Shown here piece by piece: positions 24,877 to 34,766 of a stretch of DNA of 48,044 nt. The notes beneath the pieces are model-generated. The model saw nothing but the letters and a program-made list of their open reading frames with translations, ran no database searches and was not told the DNA's origin. Each line of letters begins with the position of its first letter. Positions within the stretch are counted from its first letter, which is position 1. Location: the NCBI GenBank assembly GCA_014730345.1, contig WJIJ01000139.1, positions 1-48,044 on the forward strand, read 5' to 3'. This DNA comes from Candidatus Zixiibacteriota bacterium (lineage in GTDB: Bacteria; Zixibacteria; MSB-5A5; UM-FILTER-46-8). The translations under genes were made by a program, and so were the position numbers.

Positions 24877-26973
24877 CTATTTCAATATGAAACGGGCGTC
24901 GACCGCCTTGCAATTCTCGATATTTGCCGAAGCGAAGAACGGGTTTACGTCGAATTGGTCAATCTCCGGGAAATCAGTTATCAGTTGAGATAAACGCAGT
25001 AATGTTTCGGTTAAGCTTTCGATATTTACCGGTTTAGAACCGCGGAATCCGGTTAGCAGGGGATAGCCCTTTACCGACTGAATCATCTCCCTGGCATCTA
25101 TATCAGTTATTGGATGAATCTTGAAGGCGACATCCTTCATCACCTCCACATATATCCCGCCCAGGCCGAACATTATCAATGGTCCGAACGATGGATCGTT
25201 GGTCATCCCGATAACAGTCTCCACCTCGCCTTTAATCTGGTCCTGCAGGAGGACCTCGAAAACGCCGTCCTCCTCGAATTTGCGCTTCATGTCGTAAAAA
25301 ACCTTACTCAATTCATCGAGAGAGCGGATATCGGTTACCACACCGCCCACATCGGTCTTGTGCAGGATTTCCGGTTTGTTGATTTTCATCGTTACCGGGA
25401 AACCGACCTTATTGATAGCCGACTCAAGCTCTTCCACTGTCGAGGCCAGCGCATAACCGGCTATGGGAACACCGTAGGCGTCGAGGATATCGCATGCTTC
25501 TACCCCGATAAGGCTTGCGCGCTCATCGGAAGCCGCTTTATCCAGTATATCGCGGACCTTTGCTTTATCTACATCGAATTCCGGAAAGGCTCCCTCGGGC
25601 CTCTTCAGCCAGTTCTGGTACTTTTTCATCCTGGCCATGGTCTTCGCGGCATATTCAGGGAACATATAAACCGAAATATTTTCCTGGAAAAGCCTTTCCG
25701 CGCCGTCAATCTGGTCATAAGGCCCCATGAAACATACATACACAGGTTTCCCGTTGTGTTTGTTGACATCGATAATGGTCTCGATCACCGCGCGGTGGTC
25801 TATCATAATCGGAGGCACAAAGATTACCAGCAGGGTGTCGATATTCTCATCTTCCATCATAGCGGTCATTGCCGCGCGATAGGCATCGGGCCCTCCGGAA
25901 GCGATAACATCCACCGGATTTTCCACGGCGGCCACTTCCATAAGGTTCTCCCTCAGGTAGTTCTGGGATTTTTCGGAAAGCTCCGGCACTTTCAAGCCGA
26001 AATTAATGCACGCATCGGTGGCCAGAATCGCCGGGCCGCCGGCGTTGGTGATAATACCTATCCGGTCGCCCTTGGGAACATCCTTCTTGTACATGGCGAT
26101 AGCGATATCGAACATCTCCTCGATAGAATCGGCGCGCAGGACCCCGCATTGTTCGAAAAGAGCATCCACGCCCACATCGAGGTTGGAAAGCGCTCCGGTA
26201 TGGGAACTTACGGCTTTAGCGCCCTGCTCGGTGCGTCCGGCTTTAACGCAGATTATCGGCTTTTTCTTGGTTATCTGCCGGGCAATCTGGGTGAAACGTC
26301 TCGGGGTGCCGAAATTCTCCAGGTACAACAGGATAATTTCCACTTCCGGGTCATCCTGCCAGTATAAAAGCAAATCGTTACTGGAGATGTCGGCCTTGTT
26401 GCCGATGGAAGCGAACATGGAAAAGCCGGTATTCAGAGAACGGGCATATTCCATGATGACCTGTCCCAACGCCCCGGATTGGGAGATAAAACCGATTTTC
26501 CCGTAAATTGATTTCATCTTGGAAAATGTGCCGTCGAGGCTGATACCGGGAGAAAAATTGGCTACGCCGAAGCAGTTGGGGCCGACCATGCGCATGCCGT
26601 ATTTCTTGACAATACTGAGCACCTCGTCCTCAAGTTTAGCGCCTTCCTCGCCGACCTCTTTGAACCCGCCGGAGATAACCACGATACCCTTGACTCCCTT
26701 CTGCCCGCATTCCTCGGCGACTTGGGGGACGAACTGCCGGGCTACTATAATGATAGCCAGGTCGACCTCATCGGGGATCTCCAGTATCGATTTGTAGCAT
26801 TTCATGCTGTGCACGACATCCGCCTTGGGATTTACGGGAAACGCCTTTCCGGTGAACTCGTTGCGCAGGATATTATTAAAGATTTCGTAGCCTATAGTAT
26901 GTTTTTTGGTGGACGCCCCAATAACGGCGACCGATTTGGGTTTGAAGATAGCATCGAGTGATGAGCTGTTCAT
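24877..26973 (-). CDS. ADP-forming acetate/acyl-CoA ligase, fused alpha-beta subunits
   Basis: The 698-residue protein has the order of fused NDP-forming acyl-CoA synthetases: a CoA-binding Rossmann domain (SVAVIGASTKKHTIGYEIF), then two succinyl-CoA-synthetase-like domains. The phosphohistidine is in AVSSHTGALSN near residue 256. The C-terminal ATP-grasp domain (about 470-698) carries FPVTMKINKPEILHKTDVGGV, IGMTNDPSFGPLIMFGLGG and FDVNPFFA. The enzyme makes ATP from acetyl- or acyl-CoA with release of the acid, or runs in reverse; it is common in anaerobes and archaea. GAAGAGG lies close before the ATG. It heads the minus-strand acyl-CoA gene block. Confidence 0.93.
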   Translation of the reverse strand: MNSSSLDAIFKPKSVAVIGASTKKHTIGYEIFNNILRNEFTGKAFPVNPKADVVHSMKCYKSILEIPDEVDLAIIIVARQFVPQVAEECGQKGVKGIVVISGGFKEVGEEGAKLEDEVLSIVKKYGMRMVGPNCFGVANFSPGISLDGTFSKMKSIYGKIGFISQSGALGQVIMEYARSLNTGFSMFASIGNKADISSNDLLLYWQDDPEVEIILLYLENFGTPRRFTQIARQITKKKPIICVKAGRTEQGAKAVSSHTGALSNLDVGVDALFEQCGVLRADSIEEMFDIAIAMYKKDVPKGDRIGIITNAGGPAILATDACINFGLKVPELSEKSQNYLRENLMEVAAVENPVDVIASGGPDAYRAAMTAMMEDENIDTLLVIFVPPIMIDHRAVIETIIDVNKHNGKPVYVCFMGPYDQIDGAERLFQENISVYMFPEYAAKTMARMKKYQNWLKRPEGAFPEFDVDKAKVRDILDKAASDERASLIGVEACDILDAYGVPIAGYALASTVEELESAINKVGFPVTMKINKPEILHKTDVGGVVTDIRSLDELSKVFYDMKRKFEEDGVFEVLLQDQIKGEVETVIGMTNDPSFGPLIMFGLGGIYVEVMKDVAFKIHPITDIDAREMIQSVKGYPLLTGFRGSKPVNIESLTETLLRLSQLITDFPEIDQFDVNPFFASANIENCKAVDARFILK

Positions 26974-27427
26974 AACCTCTTCGCCTCAAGTTTGGATGAT
27001 AACTATTGAATAACCATTAAACGAAAAGCCCCCGGATAAAGCAAGAAAAGAATTGATGAATACGATATTAGTACGGCAATAGCGTATTGAAAATATATGC
27101 CGTAATCCAAGAACGTCAGGGGAAACCGAGCGAGTATAGATTATTTGAAGTATATAAAAATTATAAATTGACAGTGCGGAGCCATGACTAAAGCTGTCGC
27201 AGTTCGAGCGTGAAAATCGTAACTCATTTGAGGGGATAAAAGGGATTATCGTATTTTACCTCCAGCGCGCAAATTCTACAAGGTATTTGAACTCCGGTTT
27301 GTATAAATTACTTGCGAATGGGGGGCTGAAATTGTTAATTAATCGACGATTGACAAATTTATAGTATCATAGCGGAAGGATTGTATAAATTAGCGTGGAA
27401 TTAAATATTTGAGCGAGGGATACAGGT
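26974..27427. other. gene-free region between divergent transcription units
   Basis: This 454-base, AT-rich stretch contains two TTGACA boxes (27168-27173 and 27350-27355) without a convincing -10 at the right distance. A 12-base direct repeat, TTGTATAAATTA, occurs at 27299-27310 and 27381-27392. Short frames such as ATG 27183 (10 codons) and a 27-codon minus-strand frame lack ribosome sites. I see no tRNA or structured RNA. Confidence 0.45.
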
Positions 27428-29107
27428 ATGAGCAGTAACGAGTTACGATTTAATATCGCCGACAAGCGTATTGTTTACAAGGGCAAACGCCAGCCGGAAG
27501 TCATGGAAAAGGACGAAGTTATTGAATTTAATAACCGGCACCGGACCATGTTGGGCAATTATAGAATCCAGCTTACTGATTGGAAGGTTACCCAGCTTGC
27601 CGACCGAATTAATCACCGGTCGAACCTGGGATCATTGCGAAACCGGCAGATACGTGAGGCGGGAATACTCGCGGCATCGTTATCGGCATGCGCCGTTGGT
27701 CTTCATGGATTCGGCAGTTTGAACCGTTACCCGGAGGAAAAGCGTACCAAGGAATTGACCAATGCTCTGAAGCGGGCTAATGATCGTACCGCGGCCCAGA
27801 TAATGTCGGAGGTACTTCAGACCACCACCGAGAAGATGCCGGTTGGTGAGGAAGTTGTTATCTATTCGGCGCTTACCGAAGGCGTACGGGTGAAACCCGG
27901 TAAGGAAGCGGGCGGAAATCCAACAATCGCCGTTGGCGCGCTTTTCGGGAAGAAAGAACATCGCGCCCAGTATGGCATATCTTTGGATCCCAGCGTTACC
28001 ATGATGTCCATGGGCAACGATGTTATCGATGGCACCGGCAAATCGGTTAAGGGGCATCACTCATCATTCACCGCGCTTTTTATAACTGAATCCGGGGTAA
28101 AACGCCATTTGCCAGATATATATGTGCAGAGGTGGATGGGCGCGCGTCATTTCAAGGAGTTCAACCCTCGCGAACTAAGCCTGACCGAAATGGCGAAGGT
28201 GATTGCGGATTCCTATGGTTTGTCTGACATAAAGGAACTAAGCACCTATTTCCTCGATCGTCCGCGGCATAATGTCGCCATGGACGCCCTCAATGTTGCC
28301 GGAGTCAGCACCCCGTTCGACAAGGACGGAGATTTATTTCCCTGTATAATAATGGGTATGGATGATTTGGTATTCCCTGACGGCAAACCGCTGCATTCGA
28401 TGATAGGCGAGATAGGCGGTTCGGCCGAGTGGGCGGTAGGCGTGCTTCCGCTGGTATGGCGGGGCGGGCAGGCAATCGGTATGTTGACCAGCCAGTCGAC
28501 ATTGACCCGCAAGGATCTGACCCCGGAGGAGATGTGGAAGGAGAGGTTCCATTATACTGAAGAAGAATATATGCTAATTCAGGACGCCCGTTTCGAGCAG
28601 AAACCTTATTTCACGATAGGTGATATAATCGAGGACCCGTTCGCGGGCGGCATAAGCGCGTTTGGCGCTATTTCGGACAGCTATTTCTATCCGCCGATGA
28701 AGGGTGTCAGCGCCGACAGCAAAAACGATACGGTTAATGTGCATACGATGACCGTCAATTCACTTGGTATCATGGAACACTGGGATATGACTTTTAAATG
28801 TCTTGACGGCATAGATAATTCCATCGAACTGATGAGTTCTCCCAAGGATGAGCTTGAAAACCTGACCGGAAAGGAACTTGAGCAGAGGATAGGGAAGATG
28901 CTCGATGACGAGCGTATGAGGGAGCGTTTCCGTATTTTCTACAACTGTGAGTACTATCCGGCATTGATTCCTGTGCGCGATAAGATGGTCCTGTTGCATA
29001 AGGCGATAATGACCCTGATGGAGCGCGGGGCGTTGAACAAGACCGACCAGGTAATAGCGGAGACAGTACCTGAGTTGGTTCCCGAGTGGTTTTTAAATAG
29101 TCAGTGA
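27428..29107 (+). CDS. divergent, extended GlpX-like (class II fructose-1,6-bisphosphatase family) protein
   Basis: The 559-residue product is much longer than the usual 320-340 residues of GlpX. GlpX-like blocks are seen in order: EVVIYSALTEG (about 142-152, where GlpX has a GEGE-type motif), DVIDGTGKSVKGH with Asp201-Gly-Thr (where GlpX has DPIDGT), the stretch ending LPDIYVQRWMG, LDRPRH (276-281), DKDGD (298-302) and GEIGGSAEW (327-335) with the conserved Glu334. About 75 extra residues precede and 180 follow this core. Several metal-site positions differ, so fructose-bisphosphatase activity is uncertain. GAGGGA lies before the ATG. It is followed by a P5C dehydrogenase gene 119 bases away. 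Confidence 0.6.
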   Translation: MSSNELRFNIADKRIVYKGKRQPEVMEKDEVIEFNNRHRTMLGNYRIQLTDWKVTQLADRINHRSNLGSLRNRQIREAGILAASLSACAVGLHGFGSLNRYPEEKRTKELTNALKRANDRTAAQIMSEVLQTTTEKMPVGEEVVIYSALTEGVRVKPGKEAGGNPTIAVGALFGKKEHRAQYGISLDPSVTMMSMGNDVIDGTGKSVKGHHSSFTALFITESGVKRHLPDIYVQRWMGARHFKEFNPRELSLTEMAKVIADSYGLSDIKELSTYFLDRPRHNVAMDALNVAGVSTPFDKDGDLFPCIIMGMDDLVFPDGKPLHSMIGEIGGSAEWAVGVLPLVWRGGQAIGMLTSQSTLTRKDLTPEEMWKERFHYTEEEYMLIQDARFEQKPYFTIGDIIEDPFAGGISAFGAISDSYFYPPMKGVSADSKNDTVNVHTMTVNSLGIMEHWDMTFKCLDGIDNSIELMSSPKDELENLTGKELEQRIGKMLDDERMRERFRIFYNCEYYPALIPVRDKMVLLHKAIMTLMERGALNKTDQVIAETVPELVPEWFLNSQ

Positions 29108-29226
29108 GGAAACAGCTTAGATTAATCAGATCATTCTGCGATGAAACCGTGTCGTGAAACATTCGCGGTTTCTAATAATATAAAATCGTAAAATATTAAT
29201 TTTATAGAAATTGACCGGAGGTTAAA

Positions 29227-30846
29227 GTGGGAAATTTTAGAGTACCGATACCGCACAACGAACCAATTTATTCATACGCGCCCGGCACCGCGGACCGTGA
29301 AAAACTCGCCCAGGCGATAAATAAACTGAGGAAGGAAAAGATTGATATTCCCATGATTATCGATGGCGAGGAAGTTCGCACGGGCGATAAGATAGAAATC
29401 AAATCACCTCATAATCACAACCAGGTTTTAGGTCATTATTACCGGGGCGGGGAAAAGGAAATAAACGCGGCGGTTGAGTCATGCATGGAAGCATGGAAGA
29501 GCTGGTCCCACATGAGCTGGGAGCATCGCGCGGCTGTCTTTTTGAAGGCGGCGAACCTGTTGACGGGTCCCTATCGTTTCGAGGTAAACGCGGCTACCAT
29601 GCTCGCCCACAGCAAGAATCCGTTTCAGTCGGAGATTGACGCGGTATGCGAACTCGCTGATTTCTGGCGTTTCAATGCCTTCTATATGCAGGAGATCTAC
29701 GATAACCAGCCGGAAAGCGCCCCGTTGATATGGGACCGGATGGATTACCGGTCGCTGGAAGGGTTCGTGCTGGCGGTTACCCCCTTTAATTTTGTCTCCA
29801 TCGGCGGCAACCTGCCCACATCTCCGGCGATGATGGGTAATGTATCGATATGGAAACCGGCATCTACCGGCGTTTATACCGCGCATTTTATAATGAAGAT
29901 TTTAATCGAAGCGGGTTTGCCTAAAGGGGTTATCAACCTGATTACCGCCCGGGGCAGGGATGTGGGCGAGATCATACTTAAAGATAAAAACCTCGCCGGA
30001 GTGCATTTCACCGGAAGCACGGAAACATTCCAGAGTATGTGGCGGACGATAGGCGAGAATATCGCCAATTACAGGACATATCCGCGTATCGTCGGCGAGA
30101 CCGGCGGCAAGGATTTTGTTTTTGTTCACAACTCTGCCAATGTCGATGAAGTGGCTTCGGCATTGACCCGTGGCGCCTTTGAATACCAGGGGCAGAAATG
30201 TTCGGCTGTATCGAGGGCGTATATTCCCGAATCGATGTGGGATGCGGTTAAAGACCGGATCGTGGCGGACGCGAAGGATATGAAGATGGGCGGCCCTGAG
30301 GATTTCGGCAATTTCATCAACGCTGTCATCGATAAAGGCGCGTTCGACACTATAATCGAGTATATCGAATACGCCAAGAAATCGGATAAGGCGGAATTTA
30401 TATTCGGAGGAAACTACGATGATTCCAAGGGATATTTTATAGAGCCGACCTGTATCGTAACCACCGATCCCCATTTCAGGCTGATCGAAGAAGAGATATT
30501 CGGACCGGTTTTGACGATTTACATCTACAAAGATGATGATTATGAGAAGACGCTTCATTTGTGCGATCAGACTTCTCCTTACGCGTTGACCGGGGCGATA
30601 TTCGCCATAGACAGGAAGGCGGTTGTACTGGCTGAACATATCCTTCGACACTCCGCCGGGAACTTTTATATTAATGATAAACCTACAGGGGCGGTTGTCG
30701 GCCAACAGCCTTTCGGCGGAAGCCGGGCATCGGGAACCAATGACAAGGCGGGAAGTTATCTTAACTTGATAAGATGGGCATCGCCGCGGGCGATTAAAGA
30801 GAACTTCGTACCGCCCCGGGATTATAAATACCCATTCCTTGGTTAG
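29227..30846 (+). CDS. pruA: delta-1-pyrroline-5-carboxylate dehydrogenase (ALDH4 type)
   Basis: The 539-residue protein closely follows the ALDH4 family, including the eukaryote-like N-terminus (NEPIYSYAPG). Key motifs are LEGFVLAVTPFNFVSIGGN, the cofactor-site FTGSTETF, GETGGKD with Glu291, FEYQGQKCSAVSR with catalytic Cys325, EEEIFGPVL, and NFYINDKPTGAVVGQQPFGG near the C-terminus. It oxidises glutamate semialdehyde, the second step of proline breakdown, to glutamate with NAD. The start is GTG 29227 with GGAGG five bases upstream. No proline dehydrogenase domain is fused to it and no prodh gene is in the window. Confidence 0.95.
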   Translation: MGNFRVPIPHNEPIYSYAPGTADREKLAQAINKLRKEKIDIPMIIDGEEVRTGDKIEIKSPHNHNQVLGHYYRGGEKEINAAVESCMEAWKSWSHMSWEHRAAVFLKAANLLTGPYRFEVNAATMLAHSKNPFQSEIDAVCELADFWRFNAFYMQEIYDNQPESAPLIWDRMDYRSLEGFVLAVTPFNFVSIGGNLPTSPAMMGNVSIWKPASTGVYTAHFIMKILIEAGLPKGVINLITARGRDVGEIILKDKNLAGVHFTGSTETFQSMWRTIGENIANYRTYPRIVGETGGKDFVFVHNSANVDEVASALTRGAFEYQGQKCSAVSRAYIPESMWDAVKDRIVADAKDMKMGGPEDFGNFINAVIDKGAFDTIIEYIEYAKKSDKAEFIFGGNYDDSKGYFIEPTCIVTTDPHFRLIEEEIFGPVLTIYIYKDDDYEKTLHLCDQTSPYALTGAIFAIDRKAVVLAEHILRHSAGNFYINDKPTGAVVGQQPFGGSRASGTNDKAGSYLNLIRWASPRAIKENFVPPRDYKYPFLG

Positions 30847-30856
30847 GCGATTTTTC

Positions 30857-30889
30857 GGGCCGGGGGGTGGAGTTCTCCCGGTCCGGCCC
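30857..30889 (+). terminator. GC-rich hairpin after the P5C dehydrogenase gene
   Basis: GGGCCGG (30857-30863) pairs with CCGGCCC (30883-30889), with partial pairing inside. No T-run follows directly, so it may be a weak or factor-assisted terminator. The next start is 30 bases later. Confidence 0.45.
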
Positions 30890-30918
30890 TGTAAACTTAT
30901 GTTTTAAATGATACCGCT

Positions 30919-32787
30919 ATGTTCGGCAATCTGGTTAAAAATATAGTATTATCTTCCTTCGCCGGGCTGTTGGGCGGGGTTGCGGCTGGTTTGGTCGAGT
31001 GTATTATCAGGGCCAGTAACCTTAATCATTTCGAAATCGATTTTTTTTCAGCGGGGATTTTCGTTTACTCGGTCCTGGGACTGCTTTTAGCTGTTCTTTA
31101 TTCGACTGTTATTCTGTCTGGCATGAAGCTGTTCAGGATGAAGGGCGGTATTAAGTATATCGAGGCGGTTTTCTTCGCGGCTTCGGGTACATACCTGGTA
31201 TATCCCGCCATTAAAGCGGATATAATCCCGGGCTTTTTCGCCGCAGAAAGCGGCCCGGTCGTTTTTGTACTGAAGATGTCCCTGCTTATATTCGCATTGC
31301 TTTTGATTTTGTATGCCCTGTTTAGAATAAGCGCGCGGCTTTCCGCTAAAATCGGCCTTCGATGGTGGATAAGCGGATTAATCATATACGCGCTGATGGT
31401 TATTCCCGGCTATACCGTTTACTATGGCGGCGAAAGTAAGATGGCCTCCTTCGAGGACGCGGTCGACTCGCAGGAATCCACGGATAAAAAATTGCCGCCG
31501 GTGATATTTATAATCGCCGATGCTTTGCGGGCGGATCGTTTATCCTGCTACGGTTATAATATTGATACTCCGAATATTCAGGCGCTTGCCGATGATGGAG
31601 TGAAATTCGAGTTGGCGCTGGCTAACTGCTCATGGACAAGGCCGTCCATCGCCAGTTTTATGACCTCTTTGAACCCGCTCCAGCATAATGTACGTACCGG
31701 TAATCAGTCAATTAACATGGAGCTGACCACTTTTGCCGAAGTAATGAACAGCGGCGGATATTTCACCATGGGTGTTCACAATAATCCGCATATCAGGGAG
31801 ATGATGAATTTTGACCAGGGATTCGATTATTACGAGTATTACGAGCCAATGAAATTGTACCCTTATCCGTCGGACGCGCCGATTTTAAAGCGCCAGCTTC
31901 TCATGAACAAGATTATGAAAAGGTTTCATTCAAAAAGCCAGGCGGTATTTCTGGTATACCAGGACGCGTCGGCAACCAGCAGGCATATTATCAATCTGCT
32001 GGATCAAATGAGCTATACCAATTACTTCTTATTTATCCACTATATGGATCCGCACGCGCCTTATTACACCGCGCCTTATACCGGAGATGCCATTGATTTC
32101 GATACCGATCTGACCGTGGAAAACCTCGATGTTGTCAATGGTGCGTATGACGCGGAGATTAAAAGAGTCGATAGGGGATTGGGAATGCTTCTTGAATATT
32201 TGAAAAGTAAGGGGCAGTACGGGCAATCCCTCATTATCTTTACATCGGATCATGGCGAGGAGTTTTACGATCATCAGGGCTGGGGGCATGGTAAGACGCA
32301 GTATGATGAGGTGCTGAAAATACCATTGATAATAAAATTCCCCAACAATAGTTATGAAGGGTTGGCTGATACGTCCCTGGTTGAGTCGGTCGATATCGCC
32401 CCGACGGTAACCCGATACCTCGATGTCCCCACGCCTGATTCATGGACGGGAAAAAATATCATTTCCAACGAGGAGACCGAGTGGAGCCTTGGCGAAACCA
32501 AGGGTGCATTTAAGAAGGTTCTATCACTGAGAAGTTATGATGAGAAAATCCATGCCAGCTATAAGGGTGACCATTTGACAGGGATACAGTATTATAATCT
32601 GGCAGTGGACCCGAAGGAGCAAAACGACCTTGCCGAAAACCCCAAATATCGAGACAGGGCAAAAGAATTGCTGAAGCTTATGGAAGAATATGTCAACCGT
32701 TACACGGATAAGTCATACGAATCGGGCGAGATTAATCTCGATGATGAAACCAAAGAACGCCTGAAGGCGTTAGGTTACCTTGAATAA
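30919..32787 (+). CDS. membrane-anchored sulfatase-fold (alkaline phosphatase superfamily) protein, Thr nucleophile
   Basis: The 622-residue protein has five membrane segments within residues 5-170 and an extracytoplasmic sulfatase domain from about 193. Metal-site motifs are IFIIADALRADRLSCYGY, FIHYMDPHAPY, FTSDHGEEF and GWGHGKTQYDE. Where sulfatases have Cys-x-Pro-x-Arg for formylglycine, this protein has Thr240-Arg-Pro-Ser (NCSWTRPSIASFMTS), as in lipoteichoic-acid synthases and phosphoethanolamine transferases. It is therefore more likely a phosphotransferase or phosphoesterase acting on envelope lipids or glycans than a true sulfatase. No clear ribosome site is seen. It follows pruA by 72 bases across a weak hairpin. 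Confidence 0.82.
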   Translation: MFGNLVKNIVLSSFAGLLGGVAAGLVECIIRASNLNHFEIDFFSAGIFVYSVLGLLLAVLYSTVILSGMKLFRMKGGIKYIEAVFFAASGTYLVYPAIKADIIPGFFAAESGPVVFVLKMSLLIFALLLILYALFRISARLSAKIGLRWWISGLIIYALMVIPGYTVYYGGESKMASFEDAVDSQESTDKKLPPVIFIIADALRADRLSCYGYNIDTPNIQALADDGVKFELALANCSWTRPSIASFMTSLNPLQHNVRTGNQSINMELTTFAEVMNSGGYFTMGVHNNPHIREMMNFDQGFDYYEYYEPMKLYPYPSDAPILKRQLLMNKIMKRFHSKSQAVFLVYQDASATSRHIINLLDQMSYTNYFLFIHYMDPHAPYYTAPYTGDAIDFDTDLTVENLDVVNGAYDAEIKRVDRGLGMLLEYLKSKGQYGQSLIIFTSDHGEEFYDHQGWGHGKTQYDEVLKIPLIIKFPNNSYEGLADTSLVESVDIAPTVTRYLDVPTPDSWTGKNIISNEETEWSLGETKGAFKKVLSLRSYDEKIHASYKGDHLTGIQYYNLAVDPKEQNDLAENPKYRDRAKELLKLMEEYVNRYTDKSYESGEINLDDETKERLKALGYLE

Positions 32788-32823
32788 AATATTAAGTTAA
32801 ACGATGGATTTAGGAGATGTCTC

Positions 32824-34728
32824 TTAACTGATGCCGCTTCCCGGTTTTATTTCGCCGTCAACCGTCAATAACCGTAACCCATTCTTATCTTTCGCGGCCA
32901 TCAGCATGCCATTGGATTCCACGCCGCGTATCTTCGCCGGTTTAAGGTTGGCAATAACTATGATCGTTTTGCCCACGAGTTGTTCGGGCGTATAATGTTG
33001 GGCTATCCCGGCTACGACCTGCCGTTTTTCAGAACCGAGGTTTACCTGGAGTTTCAGGAGTTTGTCTGCTCCTTCAATCTTTTCGGCTTCTTCGATAAGC
33101 GCGGTTTTGAGTTTTAGCTTTTTGAAATCTTCGAAGTCGATAAACTCTTCTTTTTCCTCTTTAGTTTTTTTCTTCTCCGGTTCGACCGCGGGTTTCTTTT
33201 TCTGTTCAATACGGGGGAACAATCCCGAGCTTACATTAATATCGATGCCCGGTTTCAAGAATCCCCATTTAAGGCTTTCCTCGGATTTTAGAGTATCAAC
33301 GCCGATTCCGAAAGTTTGGGAAAACTCGGCAATCTTTGCGGGCATTACCGGGTAGAGAAACCGGCCGGCAATGCGCAAACCTTCGCATGCGGTATAAAGC
33401 ACGGTTCCCAGCCTTTTTATATCGCCCTGTTTGGCTAATTGCCATGGACGGTTATTTTCAATATAGCGGTTGAGCAAACGCACCAGTTGAAGCGTTTCCT
33501 CGATTGCCATGTAGATTTTGAAATCATCGATAAGCCCCACGACTTTTTCATTAAGATTAACCGCGTTTCTCTCTATTTCCAGATCGGCTTCCTGTTTTTC
33601 ATCAGGGGCGGGAAGCTTTTTGCCGCAATATGACGCTATCATCTTGGTGAGCCGGGAGACAAGATTTCCGAAATCATTGGCGAGGTCTGAGTTGTACCTG
33701 TTGATGAATGCTTCCTCGCTGTAAGAACTGTCATGCCCCATGGTCATCTCGCGCATTAGGAAATAACGGAATGGGTCTACTCCGTAAACATCGGCGAGGT
33801 CCAATGGGCGAACGACATTGCCCAGCGATTTGGACATCTTGGTATCCTCCATCAACCACCAGCCATGGGCGAAGATAGTTTTGGGCATGGGAAGTCCGGC
33901 GGCATTGAGCATACATGGCCAGTACACAGCGTGGGTGGTCAAAATATCCTTGCCGATGAGGTGGATGGCTTCCGGCCACCATTTCTGGAAATTCCCGGGA
34001 TTATCGAGGTAACCGGGCGCGGTTACGTAATTAAGCAGGGCATCGAACCATACATAGCATACATAATCTTTGTCAAACGGGAGTTCAATACCCCAGGAGA
34101 GCCTTGTCTTGGGACGGGAGATACAGAGATCCGCAAGTCCCTGGTTGAGGTAGCCGATAACTTCGTTGGCCCGGAATTCCGGGCGGATAAAATCCGGGTG
34201 CGCCTTGATGTAGTCAATCAGCCATTCCCGGCGTTGTCCCATTTTGAAGAAATAGTTTTCCTCGACAATGCGGTTTACCGGGCGTCCGCAATCAGGGCAG
34301 TTTCCTTCAACGAGGTCTTTCTCGGTCCAGAAACGTTCCTCATACTTGCAATACCATCCCTCGTAACTTCCCTTGTAAATTTCTTCTTCGTCGTAGAGTT
34401 TCTGCAATATATGCTGAACGACTTTTTTGTGTCTTTCCTGGGTGGTGCGGATAAAGTCATTGTTGGAGATATTCAATTTATCCCAGATATCGATGAACCG
34501 TTTTACAATTTCATCGCAGTAGGCTCCCGGTTCCATTCCCCTGGAAGCGGCAGTGTCCTGAAGTTTCTGGCCGTGTTCATCGGTGCCGGTCAGGAAGAAT
34601 GTATCCCTGCCCAAAAGCCGGTTGAAGCGGGCGATGACATCGGCGGCGATGGTAGTGTAGGCGTGGCCGATATGTGGTTCATCGTTTACGTAATAAATGG
34701 GGGTGGTTATATAAAAATTATCTGCCAA
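32824..34728 (-). CDS. metG: methionyl-tRNA synthetase with C-terminal tRNA-binding domain
   Basis: The 634-residue protein is a class I MetRS. The HIGH motif is PHIGHAYT (residues about 18-25), a zinc-finger Cys pair occurs in NCPDCGRP, and KMSKS is exact in DTKMSKSLGNVVRP. A Lys/Glu-rich linker (about 505-530) precedes a C-terminal OB-fold tRNA-binding domain like EMAP II (ALIEEAEKIEGADKLLKLQV, VVAGIAQHYTPEQLVGK, SNGMLMAA). It charges initiator and elongator tRNA-Met. It lies 38 bases after ricT and ends a long minus-strand run. Confidence 0.97.
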   Translation of the reverse strand: MADNFYITTPIYYVNDEPHIGHAYTTIAADVIARFNRLLGRDTFFLTGTDEHGQKLQDTAASRGMEPGAYCDEIVKRFIDIWDKLNISNNDFIRTTQERHKKVVQHILQKLYDEEEIYKGSYEGWYCKYEERFWTEKDLVEGNCPDCGRPVNRIVEENYFFKMGQRREWLIDYIKAHPDFIRPEFRANEVIGYLNQGLADLCISRPKTRLSWGIELPFDKDYVCYVWFDALLNYVTAPGYLDNPGNFQKWWPEAIHLIGKDILTTHAVYWPCMLNAAGLPMPKTIFAHGWWLMEDTKMSKSLGNVVRPLDLADVYGVDPFRYFLMREMTMGHDSSYSEEAFINRYNSDLANDFGNLVSRLTKMIASYCGKKLPAPDEKQEADLEIERNAVNLNEKVVGLIDDFKIYMAIEETLQLVRLLNRYIENNRPWQLAKQGDIKRLGTVLYTACEGLRIAGRFLYPVMPAKIAEFSQTFGIGVDTLKSEESLKWGFLKPGIDINVSSGLFPRIEQKKKPAVEPEKKKTKEEKEEFIDFEDFKKLKLKTALIEEAEKIEGADKLLKLQVNLGSEKRQVVAGIAQHYTPEQLVGKTIIVIANLKPAKIRGVESNGMLMAAKDKNGLRLLTVDGEIKPGSGIS

Positions 34729-34766
34729 CTCTTTACCCTCTCTGAAAGCTTTAATCTATCTAAATA

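Noticed and set aside
25114..26367. 417-codon plus-strand frame inside the acyl-CoA ligase gene
   Set aside because: It is the antisense shadow of a well-conserved gene, with His/Arg-rich low-sense composition and no ribosome site.
27183..27212. Ten-codon leader peptide
   Set aside because: No ribosome site, no attenuator hairpin and no run of regulatory codons.
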